Below, in pieces: positions 43,093 through 52,386 of a DNA stretch of 64,000 nt. Made by a program: the position numbers and the translations under genes. Where the stretch lies: positions 923,435-987,434 of the forward strand of contig NZ_JAMJWD020000002.1 of the NCBI RefSeq assembly GCF_023554255.2. The letters run 5' to 3'. Under the pieces are notes generated by a model. That model saw nothing but the letters and a program-made list of their open reading frames with translations. It did no database searches and was not told the origin of the DNA. Source of the stretch: Phyllobacterium sp. 21LDTY02-6. GTDB lineage: Bacteria; Pseudomonadota; Alphaproteobacteria; Rhizobiales; Rhizobiaceae. Numbering within the stretch: position 1 is the stretch's first letter; each line of letters opens with the position of its first letter.

Positions 43093-44805
43093 ATGCCCTT
43101 GAATATCTCCCGGTCCGATTATGCGCGAATGTTCGGCCCCACCACCGGCGACAAGGTGAGGCTTGCCGATACGGAGCTTTTCGTCGAGGTCGAAAAGGAT
43201 CTCACGCTCTATGGCGAGGAGGTGAAGTTCGGCGGCGGCAAGGTGATCCGCGACGGGATGGGGCAGAGCCAGGTGACCCGTGCCGAAGGCGCTGCCGATA
43301 CCGTCATCACCAATGCGCTGATCGTCGATGCGACCGGCATATACAAGGCCGATGTCGGCCTGCGCGACGGGCGGATCGCCGCCATCGGCAAGGCCGGCAA
43401 CCCGGATACGCAGTCCGGCGTGACCATCGTCATCGGGCCGGGAACGGAGATCATCGCCGGCGAAGGCAGGATATTGACGGCGGGCGGAATGGACGCCCAT
43501 ATCCATTTCATCTGCCCGCAGCAGATCGACGAGGCGCTGATGTCGGGCGTGACGACGATGCTCGGCGGAGGCACTGGCCCGGCCCATGGCACGCTGGCGA
43601 CGACATGCACGCCGGGGCCATGGCATCTCGGCCGCATGATCCAGGCCTTTGACGGCGTTCCGATGAATCTCGGCCTGTCGGGCAAGGGCAATGCCTCGCG
43701 TCCGCAGGCGCTGGAGGAGATGATCCTCGGCGGCGCCTGTTCCCTGAAGCTGCATGAGGATTGGGGCACGACGCCGGCGGCGATCGACAATTGCCTCGCG
43801 GTCGCCGATGCCTTCGACGTGCAGGTGATGATCCACACCGACACGCTGAACGAGTCCGGCTTCGTCGAGGATACTGTCGCGGCGTTCAAGGGCCGGACCA
43901 TCCATGCCTTTCACACCGAGGGCGCGGGCGGCGGGCATGCGCCGGACATCATCAAGATCTGCGGCCTGCCCAATGTCATTCCCTCGTCGACCAACCCGAC
44001 CCGGCCCTATACGCACAATACGATTGCGGAACATCTCGACATGCTGATGGTCTGCCATCACCTGTCGGCCTCCATACCGGAGGATGTCGCCTTCGCCGAA
44101 AGCCGCATCCGCAAGGAAACGATCGCCGCCGAGGACATCCTGCACGATATCGGCGCCTTTTCGATCATATCGTCGGACAGCCAGGCCATGGGCCGGGTCG
44201 GGGAAGTCCTGATCCGCACATGGCAGACGGCCGACAAGATGAAGCGCCAGCGCGGCGCGCTGCCGCAGGAAACCGGCGACAACGACAATTACCGGGTGAA
44301 GCGCTATATCGCCAAATATACGATCAATCCCGCCATCGCCCATGGCGTTTCCGCCCATATCGGCTCCGTCGAGGTTGGAAAGCGCGCCGATCTGGTGCTG
44401 TGGAACCCTGCCTTCTTTGCCGTCAAGCCGGATATGGTGCTGCTCGGCGGTTCCATCGTCGCCGCGCCCATGGGCGATCCGAATGCCTCGATACCGACGC
44501 CGCAGCCGGTGCACTACCGGCTGATGTTCGGCGCGTTGGGCAGGAATCTTACTGCCTCGTCGGTGACTTTCGTCAGCAAGGCCTCCATCGAGGCGGGTCT
44601 TGCCGAGCGGCTCGGCGTGGAAAAGCAGCTCGTCGCCGTCGAAAATACCCGTGGCGGCATATCCAAGGCGTCGATGGTCCACAACAGCGCCACGCCGCAT
44701 GTGGAGGTGGACCCTGAAACCTATGAAGTGCGTGCCGATGGTGAACTGCTCACCTGCGAGCCCGCGACCCAATTGCCGATGGCGCAGCGCTATTTCCTGT
44801 TCTAG
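43093..44805 (+). CDS. ureC: Urease alpha subunit
   Basis: A 570-residue catalytic subunit. The nickel site is formed by [10 protein letters not shown] (His136/138), the carbamylated lysine in [12 protein letters not shown] (Lys219), HTDTLNESG and [15 protein letters not shown]. The active-site flap has [20 protein letters not shown]. All expected catalytic residues are present, so the enzyme should be active. Urea is hydrolysed to ammonia and carbamate in the cytoplasm. ATG 43093 follows GGAAG. Confidence 0.98.
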   Translation: MPLNISRSDYARMFGPTTGDKVRLADTELFVEVEKDLTLYGEEVKFGGGKVIRDGMGQSQVTRAEGAADTVITNALIVDATGIYKADVGLRDGRIAAIGKAGNPDTQSGVTIVIGPGTEIIAGEGRILTAGGMDAHIHFICPQQIDEALMSGVTTMLGGGTGPAHGTLATTCTPGPWHLGRMIQAFDGVPMNLGLSGKGNASRPQALEEMILGGACSLKLHEDWGTTPAAIDNCLAVADAFDVQVMIHTDTLNESGFVEDTVAAFKGRTIHAFHTEGAGGGHAPDIIKICGLPNVIPSSTNPTRPYTHNTIAEHLDMLMVCHHLSASIPEDVAFAESRIRKETIAAEDILHDIGAFSIISSDSQAMGRVGEVLIRTWQTADKMKRQRGALPQETGDNDNYRVKRYIAKYTINPAIAHGVSAHIGSVEVGKRADLVLWNPAFFAVKPDMVLLGGSIVAAPMGDPNASIPTPQPVHYRLMFGALGRNLTASSVTFVSKASIEAGLAERLGVEKQLVAVENTRGGISKASMVHNSATPHVEVDPETYEVRADGELLTCEPATQLPMAQRYFLF

Positions 44806-44840
44806 GCGCCGCCGGAAGCCCAACCGTGGAGGAATATGAA

Positions 44841-45314
44841 ATGAAACGTGTCATCGACCATCATCACGGCCAATATCACGGCATTCCCTTCGATCGCGTC
44901 GTGCTTGCCCATGATGAACGTCACCTGCGGCGCAAGGTGATCAGCCTGCAGCAGGGCGAAAGGATATTGATCGACCTGCCGGAGCCGGTGGCCTTTGCCC
45001 ATGGCGACGTTCTCGTCCTTGAAGACGGCCGCATGGCGGAGATCGTCGCGGCAGAGGAAGCGCTGTTCGAAGTCCTGCCGCGCAACCGGCAGCATCTCGT
45101 CGAACTGGCCTGGCATCTCGGCAACCGGCATTTGCCGGCGCAGCTGGAGGACGACCATATCCTGATCCTCCGCGACCATGTCATCAAGCAGATGCTCGAG
45201 GGACTGGGCGCGCAGGTAAAGGAAGTCGTCGGGACGTTCCAGCCCTTGCGCGGCGCCTATCACGGGCATGGTCATGGGCATGGGCATGATGGGCACGACC
45301 ACCATCATGATTGA
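44841..45314 (+). CDS. ureE: Urease accessory nickel chaperone UreE
   Basis: A 157-residue protein with the [20 protein letters not shown] opening, the central [15 protein letters not shown] nickel region and a C-terminal histidine-rich tail ([17 protein letters not shown]). It carries nickel to UreG. GGAGGA lies upstream of ATG 44841. The tail overlaps the ureF start by 8 bases. Confidence 0.93.
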   Translation: MKRVIDHHHGQYHGIPFDRVVLAHDERHLRRKVISLQQGERILIDLPEPVAFAHGDVLVLEDGRMAEIVAAEEALFEVLPRNRQHLVELAWHLGNRHLPAQLEDDHILILRDHVIKQMLEGLGAQVKEVVGTFQPLRGAYHGHGHGHGHDGHDHHHD

Positions 45315-45987
45315 TAATGTCGCCCTGCTGCGGTTGATGACATGGCTGTCCCCGGCGTTCCCGGTCGGGGCCTTCTCCTATAGCCATGGCATCGAGCGGG
45401 CGGTGCATGACGGGCTGGTCGTCGATCGCGGTTCATTGCATGAATGGCTGGTCGATCTCCTCGGCCATGGCTCGGCCTGGAACGATGCGGTGCTGTTTGC
45501 CGGGAGCTACCGGCTGGCCAACCGCGAGCAGGGGGCTCGGGAACAGTCCGACTGGGTGGATATCTGCGAACTTGCCGAAGCGATGGCCGGTTCAAGCGAG
45601 CGCCATATGGAGACGATGCTGCAGGGCGAGGCTTTTCTCGCTGCCGCCCGCGCCTGGCCGCATCCGATCCTGCAGAGCCTGCCGAGCCAAGCGGCAATGC
45701 CGGTCGCGGTCGGCGCGCTGGCCGGCGCGCATCGCATCGACATGAAGGCTTCGCTTTCGGCCTATCTGCACAGTTTCGTCGCCAATCTGGTGCAGGGCGC
45801 CATCCGGCTCGTTCCCCTTGGCCAGAAGGACGGCGTGGCCATATTGGCCGGCCTGGAGCATCGCCTGGTGGGCGTTGCGGAGCGGGGCTGCCGCTCGTCG
45901 CTCGCCGATCTCGGCAGCGCCGCCATCATGTCCGAAATCATGGCCATGCGGCATGAAACGCAATATTCGAGGATTTTCAGATCATGA
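45307..45987 (+). CDS. ureF: Urease accessory protein UreF
   Basis: A 226-residue helical protein: [20 protein letters not shown] near the N-terminus and [20 protein letters not shown] near the C-terminus are characteristic. UreF bridges UreD and UreG and checks the GTPase step. ATG 45307 lies within the end of ureE, and its stop overlaps the ureG start (ATGA). Confidence 0.93.
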   Translation: MIDNVALLRLMTWLSPAFPVGAFSYSHGIERAVHDGLVVDRGSLHEWLVDLLGHGSAWNDAVLFAGSYRLANREQGAREQSDWVDICELAEAMAGSSERHMETMLQGEAFLAAARAWPHPILQSLPSQAAMPVAVGALAGAHRIDMKASLSAYLHSFVANLVQGAIRLVPLGQKDGVAILAGLEHRLVGVAERGCRSSLADLGSAAIMSEIMAMRHETQYSRIFRS

Positions 45988-46625
45988 GCTTCAACAATGG
46001 ACCCTTGCGCGTCGGCATAGGCGGACCCGTGGGATCGGGCAAGACCACCGTGACGGAGATGCTGTGCAAGGCGATGCGCGCGCATTATTCGCTCGCCGTG
46101 GTGACGAACGATATCTACACCAAGGAAGACGCGCTCATCCTCAATCGCCTGCAGGCCCTGCCGGAAGACCGGATCATGGGCGTGGAGACAGGCGGCTGTC
46201 CCCACACCGCCATACGCGAGGATGCGACGATCAATCTTCAGGCGATAGCGGCGATGAACCGCCGCCACCCGGATCTCGACATCGTGTTCATCGAGTCCGG
46301 CGGCGACAATCTGGCCGCGACCTTCTCCCCGGATCTGGCTGATATCACCATCTATGTCATTTCGGTGTGCCAGGGCGAAAAGATCCCGCGCAAGGGCGGC
46401 CCCGGAATTACGCGCTCCGACCTGCTGATCATCAACAAGAAGGACCTCGCGCCCTATGTCGGCGCCGATCTCGATGTGATGAACCGCGATGCGCAGGTCC
46501 AGCGCGGAGCGAAACCGTTCGTCTTCACCGACATGCTGCGCCGGCAAGGGCTGGACGAAGTCATCGGCTTCATCGAATCGGCAGGCGGCCTTGTACGAGG
46601 CGCGCCGGCCGCTTTGGCCGGGTAG
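45984..46625 (+). CDS. ureG: Urease accessory GTPase UreG
   Basis: A 213-residue SIMIBI GTPase with P-loop [26 protein letters not shown], the nickel-binding [16 protein letters not shown] (Cys-Pro-His), [15 protein letters not shown] and NKKDLAP. It delivers nickel to the urease active site using GTP. Last gene of the urea operon; no clear terminator follows. Confidence 0.96.
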   Translation: MSFNNGPLRVGIGGPVGSGKTTVTEMLCKAMRAHYSLAVVTNDIYTKEDALILNRLQALPEDRIMGVETGGCPHTAIREDATINLQAIAAMNRRHPDLDIVFIESGGDNLAATFSPDLADITIYVISVCQGEKIPRKGGPGITRSDLLIINKKDLAPYVGADLDVMNRDAQVQRGAKPFVFTDMLRRQGLDEVIGFIESAGGLVRGAPAALAG

Positions 46626-46650
46626 TCCCGGCCGGGGAAAACGGGCGAGA

Positions 46651-47160
46651 TTACTGCGACCGTGGCGAATTGTTGTCGAGCACGTCCTGATAGGCGACGA
46701 GGTCGAGGAATGCCTCGGCTTCCGTCACCTCGCCATCCTTCATCGTGAAGATCCAGACGAAGCTGTTGCTGTAGGTGGCGCCCGAGGATGTCGGCGCACT
46801 GGCGTCGAACCTGATGATCACCTTGTCTCCCGAAGCCCAGACATGATGCAGGACGGGCTTCAATGGGCCGGCGAGGCGGCTCACCAGCGGCCCGGCGCCG
46901 CGACCGACGAGATCGTCCCGGCTGTTATAGACGCCCGCTATCGGGCCTGATCCCATGATGGTCCACTTCACCTGCGGCGACAGGATCCTGAAGACGTTCT
47001 CGCCCTTGCTCCAGCCGTCGAATGCCTCGCGAACGATCGCCTCGTTGCGGCTTTCGGCCGTGTCGGCGGCGGTATTGGAACTGGCCGGGGCCGCGGCAAG
47101 CGTGAATGCGAGCAGGATGACGGCCATCAGCCAATTGGTGGACTTGAAATGGTTGCCCAT
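46651..47160 (-). CDS. Secreted SnoaL/NTF2-like protein
   Basis: A 169-residue protein with a signal peptide (WLMAVILLAFTLAAAPASS) and an NTF2-like fold: REAFDGWSKGENVFRILSPQ, KWTIMGSGPIAGVYNSRDDL and IFTMKDGEVTEAEAFLDLV. Such folds bind small molecules or act as ketosteroid-isomerase-like enzymes. The function is unknown. It is divergent from an AraC regulator at 47301 that may control it, and convergent with ureG. Confidence 0.7.
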   Translation of the reverse strand: MGNHFKSTNWLMAVILLAFTLAAAPASSNTAADTAESRNEAIVREAFDGWSKGENVFRILSPQVKWTIMGSGPIAGVYNSRDDLVGRGAGPLVSRLAGPLKPVLHHVWASGDKVIIRFDASAPTSSGATYSNSFVWIFTMKDGEVTEAEAFLDLVAYQDVLDNNSPRSQ

Positions 47161-47300
47161 GTTTGCCTCCTTCAGAAGTTGCGATGCCTCCAGCCTCGCA
47201 ATTGCCGCCTCCGATGGGGTAGCTTGATTGTCTGGAAAACTTGCCGGATCATCCGATTGGTGTAAAAAACCTCTGTCCAGATCAAGGAACGCGCAAGAAG

Positions 47301-48221
47301 ATGACCATCGGGAAGCTCGATATCCTTGCCGCCGCGATAGCCCGCCACGCGCCCGCGGACGGTACCCATGAATGTGGCCTCAAGGGCGTCAAGCTGATCC
47401 GGGCATCCCAGCCGACCACGCCGATGCCGGTCATCTACGAACCGACGGTCTGCCTCGTCGCGCAGGGACGGAAACAGGCGGCACTGGGCACGAAATCCTT
47501 CGTCTACGACCCCGCCCACTTCCTGGTCGCCTCGGTGGACCTGCCGGTCATGGGCTCGGTCGTCGAGGCAAGCGAGGATCGCCCCTATCTTTGCCTGCAG
47601 CTCGACCTCGACATGGCGGAGCTCGGCGAATTGGCGATCCGCTATCCCGACGAACAGGCCGAACCGAAGATCTCGCCGGCCGGGCTGACCTTGAATGCAA
47701 CCTCGCCGGAGCTGCTGGATGCGGCTGTCCGGCTGACCGCATTGCTCGACGCGCCGCGGGATCTGGAGGCGCTGGGGCCGCTGACAATCCGCGAGATGCT
47801 CTACCGCCTGCTCACGGGTAGCAGCCGGAACGTCATTCGCCACATGGCGCGCCGCGACAGCCGGTTGAACCAGATATCGCGGGCGATATTGTGGATACGC
47901 GCCAATTTCCGCGATGCCTGCCCGATCGACCAGGCGGCAGATGTCGCGGGGATGAGCCGTTCGACTTTTCATCTGCACTTCAAGGCCATCACCACGATGA
48001 GCCCGCTCGAATTCCGCACGCATCTTCGCATGCAGGAGGCTCGCCGTCTCATGGTCACCGGATCGAGCGACGCGGCGAGTGCCGGCTTTCTCGTCGGCTA
48101 TGAAAGCCCCTCGCAATTCAGCCGGGATTATTCCCGGCTTTTCGGCATGCCTCCGGCCAGGCACGCAAGCAAGCTGCGCAGCACGCTGGGCGGGCCGGGA
48201 CTGTCGGAAACTGTCGTCTAG
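47301..48221 (+). CDS. AraC family regulator (AraC_N type)
   Basis: About 306 residues. The N-terminal AraC_N ligand domain has VIYEPTVCLVAQGRKQAALG and the C-terminus holds two helix-turn-helix motifs (QAADVAGMSRSTFHLHFKAI and SAGFLVGYESPSQFSRDYSR). ATG 47301 with AGAAG upstream is chosen over a start at 47241. It is divergent from the secreted NTF2-like gene, which it probably regulates. Confidence 0.85.
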   Translation: MTIGKLDILAAAIARHAPADGTHECGLKGVKLIRASQPTTPMPVIYEPTVCLVAQGRKQAALGTKSFVYDPAHFLVASVDLPVMGSVVEASEDRPYLCLQLDLDMAELGELAIRYPDEQAEPKISPAGLTLNATSPELLDAAVRLTALLDAPRDLEALGPLTIREMLYRLLTGSSRNVIRHMARRDSRLNQISRAILWIRANFRDACPIDQAADVAGMSRSTFHLHFKAITTMSPLEFRTHLRMQEARRLMVTGSSDAASAGFLVGYESPSQFSRDYSRLFGMPPARHASKLRSTLGGPGLSETVV

Positions 48222-48227
48222 GACGGC

Positions 48228-48767
48228 TCAGCGGTTTTCAAGGCCGTTCTCCAGGCGCTGCTGGCGGATCTCGGCCGCCTGTGCACGAACATTGGCGCGC
48301 AGTTTGGCAAGGCCGGCGCGCTGTTGCAACCATTGTTCAGCATAGGCCGACTTGGATGTGAAGCCGTTGTCGTGCTGCTCGTCCCAATCAAGCGCGCCCT
48401 GCATGGCGCTTGCCCATTCCTCGACGTTGCCGGCCGCATATTCATTGATCGGACGGCCGACTACCTCGGACAGCGAAGCGAGAAGCGCCCGGTCGCCATC
48501 TGCCGGCAGGTCGGGATGGGCGGCGAGATGAAAACGATAGCGCAGCTGGCCGGCATAGAACCAGACGACGGCTTCGTCGCGCGTGCCGCCACTGAACAGC
48601 TTCGACGCGAGAACATAGTAGGCTGCCGGATGACTGGCCTCGATATTGCTCTTGAGCTCGGCCGGCGTCATCGCTGCGAAATCATCCTGCGACCTGCTTT
48701 CGCGCGTACCGGCCGGGACAAGCAGGATAGCGCCGAGCAGTAGCCAGGCCCCGGCGATCAGCCGCAT
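48228..48767 (-). CDS. Secreted hypothetical protein
   Basis: A 179-residue protein with a signal peptide (MRLIAGAWLLLGAILLVPAG). The mature part is helical and carries ASHPAAYYVLASKLFSGGTR and YAGQLRYRFHLAAHPDLPAD, reminiscent of repeat-type helical pairs. I do not recognise a family. The start overlaps the end of the I78-inhibitor-like lipoprotein gene by 10 bases, so they are produced together. Confidence 0.6.
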   Translation of the reverse strand: MRLIAGAWLLLGAILLVPAGTRESRSQDDFAAMTPAELKSNIEASHPAAYYVLASKLFSGGTRDEAVVWFYAGQLRYRFHLAAHPDLPADGDRALLASLSEVVGRPINEYAAGNVEEWASAMQGALDWDEQHDNGFTSKSAYAEQWLQQRAGLAKLRANVRAQAAEIRQQRLENGLENR

Positions 48768-49057
48768 CTTGCAGCGACGACGCGGCCGGTGGCAGGGTCC
48801 GTTTCGATCGTGACGCGGTCTTCGCGGAAATCCTGCGTGACCATCTGGCCGGGCGTAATCTGGCGCACCGTCTTCGCATTTGTCAGGCGCATCGCCTCGT
48901 CGTCGGTCGGCTTCGGCTTGCCGACCAATGCCTGCGCCGCTTCGGCCTTGCAGGGGCCGCCAGATGGCTGTGTCGCGGCAACGTCGTTCTGGCATGACGC
49001 CAGGGCCGGCAGCAGGCCGATGAGCAGGAGGGGCAAAAGGCGGCAGGTTCTGGGCAT
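48758..49057 (-). CDS. Lipoprotein with I78-type peptidase-inhibitor domain
   Basis: A 99-residue lipoprotein: signal segment with lipobox-like ALASC, then GGPCKAEAAQALVGKPKPTD, RQITPGQMVTQDFREDRVTI and the closing GRVVAARCG. This is the pattern of the I78 (elafin-like) inhibitor family, with the paired cysteines in place. It would sit in the periplasm or on the outer membrane and may block serine proteases. Coupled to the downstream secreted protein. Confidence 0.75.
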   Translation of the reverse strand: MPRTCRLLPLLLIGLLPALASCQNDVAATQPSGGPCKAEAAQALVGKPKPTDDEAMRLTNAKTVRQITPGQMVTQDFREDRVTIETDPATGRVVAARCG

Positions 49058-49252
49058 GGGAGACAGCATGGGAGACATCCTCGGGATCGTTGCAACGCCA
49101 AGGGTAGCTCACCCTGGCGAAAAGCGTAAGCATCGGATCGATTGGCGGCGCTTGCCGGCGCCGTCGAACGCAGGCTACACTATCAGCCGCTGGCGAGTGG
49201 TTCAGTGCAGACCCGACTCAAGTTCCGCGTGGAAGGTAACGCAGGGATATCT

Positions 49253-49633
49253 ATGCGTAAATTCATTACCGCTGCAATTTTCGTGCAACTCGTATGCGGA
49301 TCGGCCTTTGGCGCCAGCGGCAAAAGCGTCACGATCGACAACCAGCTGGCGGCCTGCGTGAAAGTCGACGCGGGAAAGCCGGTTGTGACCGTCAATCTCC
49401 TGCGCGTCGATGCCGATTTTCAATTGAACAGCTCGATTGCGGAGTGCGGCTGCAAGTCGGCGCTGGCGGCCTATGTCAGCAGCGTCGAGCAGGGCGGCCG
49501 TCAACTGATCGTGCAGCAGGGAACCTTTGGCCTCACAGCCGGCGGACGGCGAGAGCTGGTGCTTGCGACCGATGCAGCCTCGTTTACCGACGGACAATTC
49601 ACGATCCAGCTCGCTTGCGCGCCGCCGGCCTGA
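49253..49633 (+). CDS. Small secreted protein, possibly DUF2195
   Basis: A 126-residue protein with a signal peptide (RKFITAAIFVQLVCGSAFGA). The mature part is beta-rich with DADFQLNSSIAECGCKSALA and a late cysteine (LACAPPA). It resembles DUF2195 proteins, function unknown; that match is from memory. It stands alone between the lipoprotein pair and the SDR gene. Confidence 0.55.
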   Translation: MRKFITAAIFVQLVCGSAFGASGKSVTIDNQLAACVKVDAGKPVVTVNLLRVDADFQLNSSIAECGCKSALAAYVSSVEQGGRQLIVQQGTFGLTAGGRRELVLATDAASFTDGQFTIQLACAPPA

Positions 49634-49682
49634 TTGGCAAGTTGCGGCAAGGACGCGCTTGCCGCTATGGTTGCATTGTCCA

Positions 49683-50510
49683 TCAGCCGTCGGTCGACAC
49701 AGTGACGGATTTCCAGCTTTCGATCTCCTGCTGCAAGCGCGCGATCCTGTCGGAGACGAGTTCGAGCGCATCGCTGCCAAGCAGCAGTTGCGGCGGCGGC
49801 GCGTCGGATGCGATCAGCCGCAACACGGCCATTGCGAGTTTGGCCGGATCGCCGAGCTGCCTGCCGCTCTTTTCCTGGCGCGCTTGCCTGATCGGATCGA
49901 ACAGCGCATCGTAGTCGGCAACAGACCTCTCCGTGCGGGTCATCGAACGCCCGGCCCAGTCGGTTCGGAACGAGCCGGGGCACAGCGCGGTGACATGCAC
50001 GCCGAACGGCGCCATTTCGGCGCGCATGACCTCGGAGATACCCTGGAGGGCGAACTTGCTGCCGCAATAATAGGCAATGCCGGGCATGGTGATCATGCCG
50101 CCCATCGAGGTGACGTTGACGATGAAACCGCGACGTCTTTGCCGGAAACGCGGCAGGAAGGCCTTTGCGACCGCGACGGCGCCGAAAACATTCACATCGA
50201 ACTGGCGTTGCATCTCTTCGAGCGGCGATTCTTCGAGAATGCCTTCGTGGCCATAGCCGGCATTGTTGATGAGGACGTCCACCGCCCCGTGGTCTGTCTC
50301 CACCTGTTCGACGATTTCGGCTATCCGGTCGAATTCGGTGACGTCGCACAGGACGGTGCGGACCGCCGGCAGGCTCTCCGCAAGGCTTGCCCGCGATGTC
50401 TCGGAGCGGACGGTGCCGACAACCGTGTGGCCGAGATTGCTGGCCGCCGTGGCGATGGCAAGGCCGAAGCCCGAATTGGCTCCGGTGATGAAGAAGGTCT
50501 TCCTGGACAT
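49683..50510 (-). CDS. Short-chain dehydrogenase/reductase
   Basis: A 275-residue oxidoreductase. The cofactor motif is ITGANSGFGLAIATAA (TGxxxGxG), NNAG appears in LINNAGYGHEG, and the catalytic triad is Ser in VNVTSMGG with YYCGSK. Members of this subgroup are NADP-dependent reductases for ketones or aldehydes. It is divergent from an AraC regulator at 50588, likely its regulator. Substrate not readable. Confidence 0.85.
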   Translation of the reverse strand: MSRKTFFITGANSGFGLAIATAASNLGHTVVGTVRSETSRASLAESLPAVRTVLCDVTEFDRIAEIVEQVETDHGAVDVLINNAGYGHEGILEESPLEEMQRQFDVNVFGAVAVAKAFLPRFRQRRRGFIVNVTSMGGMITMPGIAYYCGSKFALQGISEVMRAEMAPFGVHVTALCPGSFRTDWAGRSMTRTERSVADYDALFDPIRQARQEKSGRQLGDPAKLAMAVLRLIASDAPPPQLLLGSDALELVSDRIARLQQEIESWKSVTVSTDG

Positions 50511-50587
50511 GTTTCCACTTTCCGGTCTTGTTTGATGGTGCTATTGACTGATAGTCTTCAATATTCAATGTGCCGAGGGCAAAATCT

Positions 50588-51532
50588 ATGAATATCTTGC
50601 CAAATCCTATGAGTCTGGAGTGCGCGCAGGCGACGCGCCAGGCGCTGGTGCAATTGGCCGGAAATATCGCCACTGGCGAGGGATACAACCCGACGGGGCT
50701 TGCCAATGTCCGCATTCTCAGGACCGAGGCGGTCCTTCACGATGTTCCCGTGCTCTACAGGCCGGGAGCCGTTTTCGTGCTGCAGGGGCGCAAGCAGGGC
50801 ATGCTTGAAGGCGATGTGTATCGCTATGACGAGGAGCACTATCTGGCGGTTTCAGTGCCCGTTCCATTCCGGATGGAATCCGTCGCCAGCGCGGAACGGC
50901 CGCTGCTTGCGATCTATGTGGAATTCGACATGCCGCTGGCCGCCGAGATTGCCTCGGAAATCGAGAAGCGATCTTCGGCACCGTCGGCCGCCAGGGCGAA
51001 AAGCCTCGTTTCCAGCAGGATGGAACCCGATATCGAGGATGTGCTGCTGCGTCTGTTGAAGGTGCTGGCCGATCCCATGGAAACGGCGGTGCTGGGCCCA
51101 GGCATCCTGCGCGAACTGCACTATCGGGTTCTCGTCGGTCCCCAGGGCGCGGCGATGATAGCGGCGCTGCAGCAGAGAGGTACGGCCGGGAAAATCGTGC
51201 AAAGCCTTGCCCGGCTGCGCGAGACCTGCTGCTCGGAGGTTTCCGTTGCTGCGCTGGCCAGCGACGCCGGCATGAGCGTTCCGTCCTATCACGCGCATTT
51301 CAAGGCGCTGACGGGCAGCAGCCCGATGCAATATGTCAAGGCCATGCGGCTTCACGAGGCCAGACTGATGCTGGCGCGCCAAGACAGGACGATCGCGGAA
51401 GTCGCTCTCTCGGTCGGCTATGTCAGCCCCGCCCAGTTCAGCCGCGACTTCAAACGACACTTCCGCCGTACCGCTTCGGAAGAGGCGAAATGGGTCCGCC
51501 AGCATCTCGGCGCATTTGCCCTGGGACTATAG
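50588..51532 (+). CDS. AraC family regulator (AraC_N type)
   Basis: About 314 residues with AraC_N domain (VLYRPGAVFVLQGRKQGMLE) and C-terminal helix-turn-helix pair (VAALASDAGMSVPSYHAHFK and VALSVGYVSPAQFSRDFKR). GAGGG stands before ATG 50588; a GTG at 50570 is also in frame. It is a paralogue of the AraC gene at 47301 and is divergent from the SDR gene, so the two regulator/target pairs share a design. Confidence 0.85.
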   Translation: MNILPNPMSLECAQATRQALVQLAGNIATGEGYNPTGLANVRILRTEAVLHDVPVLYRPGAVFVLQGRKQGMLEGDVYRYDEEHYLAVSVPVPFRMESVASAERPLLAIYVEFDMPLAAEIASEIEKRSSAPSAARAKSLVSSRMEPDIEDVLLRLLKVLADPMETAVLGPGILRELHYRVLVGPQGAAMIAALQQRGTAGKIVQSLARLRETCCSEVSVAALASDAGMSVPSYHAHFKALTGSSPMQYVKAMRLHEARLMLARQDRTIAEVALSVGYVSPAQFSRDFKRHFRRTASEEAKWVRQHLGAFALGL

Positions 51533-51584
51533 GCGAACGCAATTTAGCATTGCATTCGACACAAATCGTGTGGAACGACACTCG

Positions 51585-51603
51585 ACCGATATTCGATATC
51601 GGT
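51585..51603. promoter_or_regulatory. Perfect inverted repeat ACCGATAT-TCG-ATATCGGT
   Basis: A 19-bp perfect inverted repeat about 65 bases upstream of the DUF805 gene. No T-run, so a protein-binding site is likelier than a terminator. Confidence 0.5.
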
Positions 51604-51668
51604 TCCTTGCGAAGCCAAGTGTCTGACGGTATTTCCGGCTTGTGGGGTAAAAAGGAGATTCCGGATTA

Positions 51669-52094
51669 ATGCATTGGGTTTTCGCGTTCGGCATATTGGT
51701 TTCGCTGCTTTTTGTGTTTGTGGTGTCCTACAAGAACAAACCACCGCAAGGCCCCAACCGCTTCGGCATGGCGGCTTCGCCCGTCAATTTTCAAACCGCG
51801 GTGCGGAGATTTTTTACCGGATACTTCGATTTCAAGGGCCGGGCGAGCCGTACGGAATTCTGGTATGCCATGCTTTTCTATGTGTTGCTGCTGTTCGTGC
51901 TGGCCCTGTTCAATCTCCCGGACCTCGTTGTTACGATATTGCTGGTGGTCACGATGGTGCCGTTCTTCTCCGTCACCGCCCGCCGCCTGCACGATACGAA
52001 CAGAAGCGGTTGGTTTCAGCTCGTCACATGGGTTATGCCGCCTATCGGTACGATCGTCGCCCTGTTCTGGCTCAACGAAGAGCCACGCGATTAA
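51669..52094 (+). CDS. DUF805 small membrane protein
   Basis: A 141-residue protein. An N-terminal helix is followed by the DUF805 core: FFTGYFDFKGRASRTEFWYA, three helices, and VTARRLHDTNRSGWFQLVTW. The extra N-terminal helix with SYKNKPP is unusual for the family. The function of DUF805 is unknown. It stands alone, with a perfect inverted repeat upstream. Confidence 0.8.
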   Translation: MHWVFAFGILVSLLFVFVVSYKNKPPQGPNRFGMAASPVNFQTAVRRFFTGYFDFKGRASRTEFWYAMLFYVLLLFVLALFNLPDLVVTILLVVTMVPFFSVTARRLHDTNRSGWFQLVTWVMPPIGTIVALFWLNEEPRD

Positions 52095-52116
52095 ACTCAT
52101 TCCCGCACGGCCTTGC

Positions 52117-52160
52117 TAAGTGGAGACAGCCTCCATATTATAAGTGGAGCAACCCTCCAT
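52117..52160. promoter_or_regulatory. Tandem palindromic operators (TAAGTGGAG...CCTCCAT) x2
   Basis: TAAGTGGAGACAGCCTCCAT (52117-52136) and TAAGTGGAGCAACCCTCCAT (52141-52160) are near-identical 20-mers, each an inverted repeat (GTGGAG / CTCCAT). Two such sites 24 bp apart upstream of an SDR-type start are typical of a TetR-family operator. No TetR gene is nearby. Confidence 0.6.
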
Positions 52161-52179
52161 TTTCAGCAAAGGTATTCAG

Positions 52180-52281
52180 ATGGCGAAGCGCTTTGAAGAC
52201 AAGGTCGTGGTGATCACCGGCGGAAGCGACGGTATCGGCCTGGCAACGGCTGAAATCACTGGAAAATGTTGGCAATCCTGA
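52180..52281 (+). pseudogene. Truncated short-chain dehydrogenase (5' fragment)
   Basis: The frame encodes MAKRFEDKVVVITGGSDGIG plus LATAEIT, the nucleotide-binding start of an SDR enzyme. It then runs into unrelated residues and stops at 33 codons. A normal member has about 250 residues; the rest is missing. The two intact operators upstream suggest it was a regulated gene until a deletion or insertion removed its body. Confidence 0.75.
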
Positions 52282-52386
52282 CCCAAGGGTGGTGCGGCGG
52301 AGACACGTGCCGTGGCAACCATACTGCCCTGGAAAATCAGCATCGGTGATCTCGCTGCGAAATTTAGGAATTAAGGAAAGAATGCT

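Noticed and set aside
43060-44823. A 587-codon minus-strand frame antisense to ureC
   Set aside because: It is a shadow of the strongly conserved ureC gene, with no recognisable domain.
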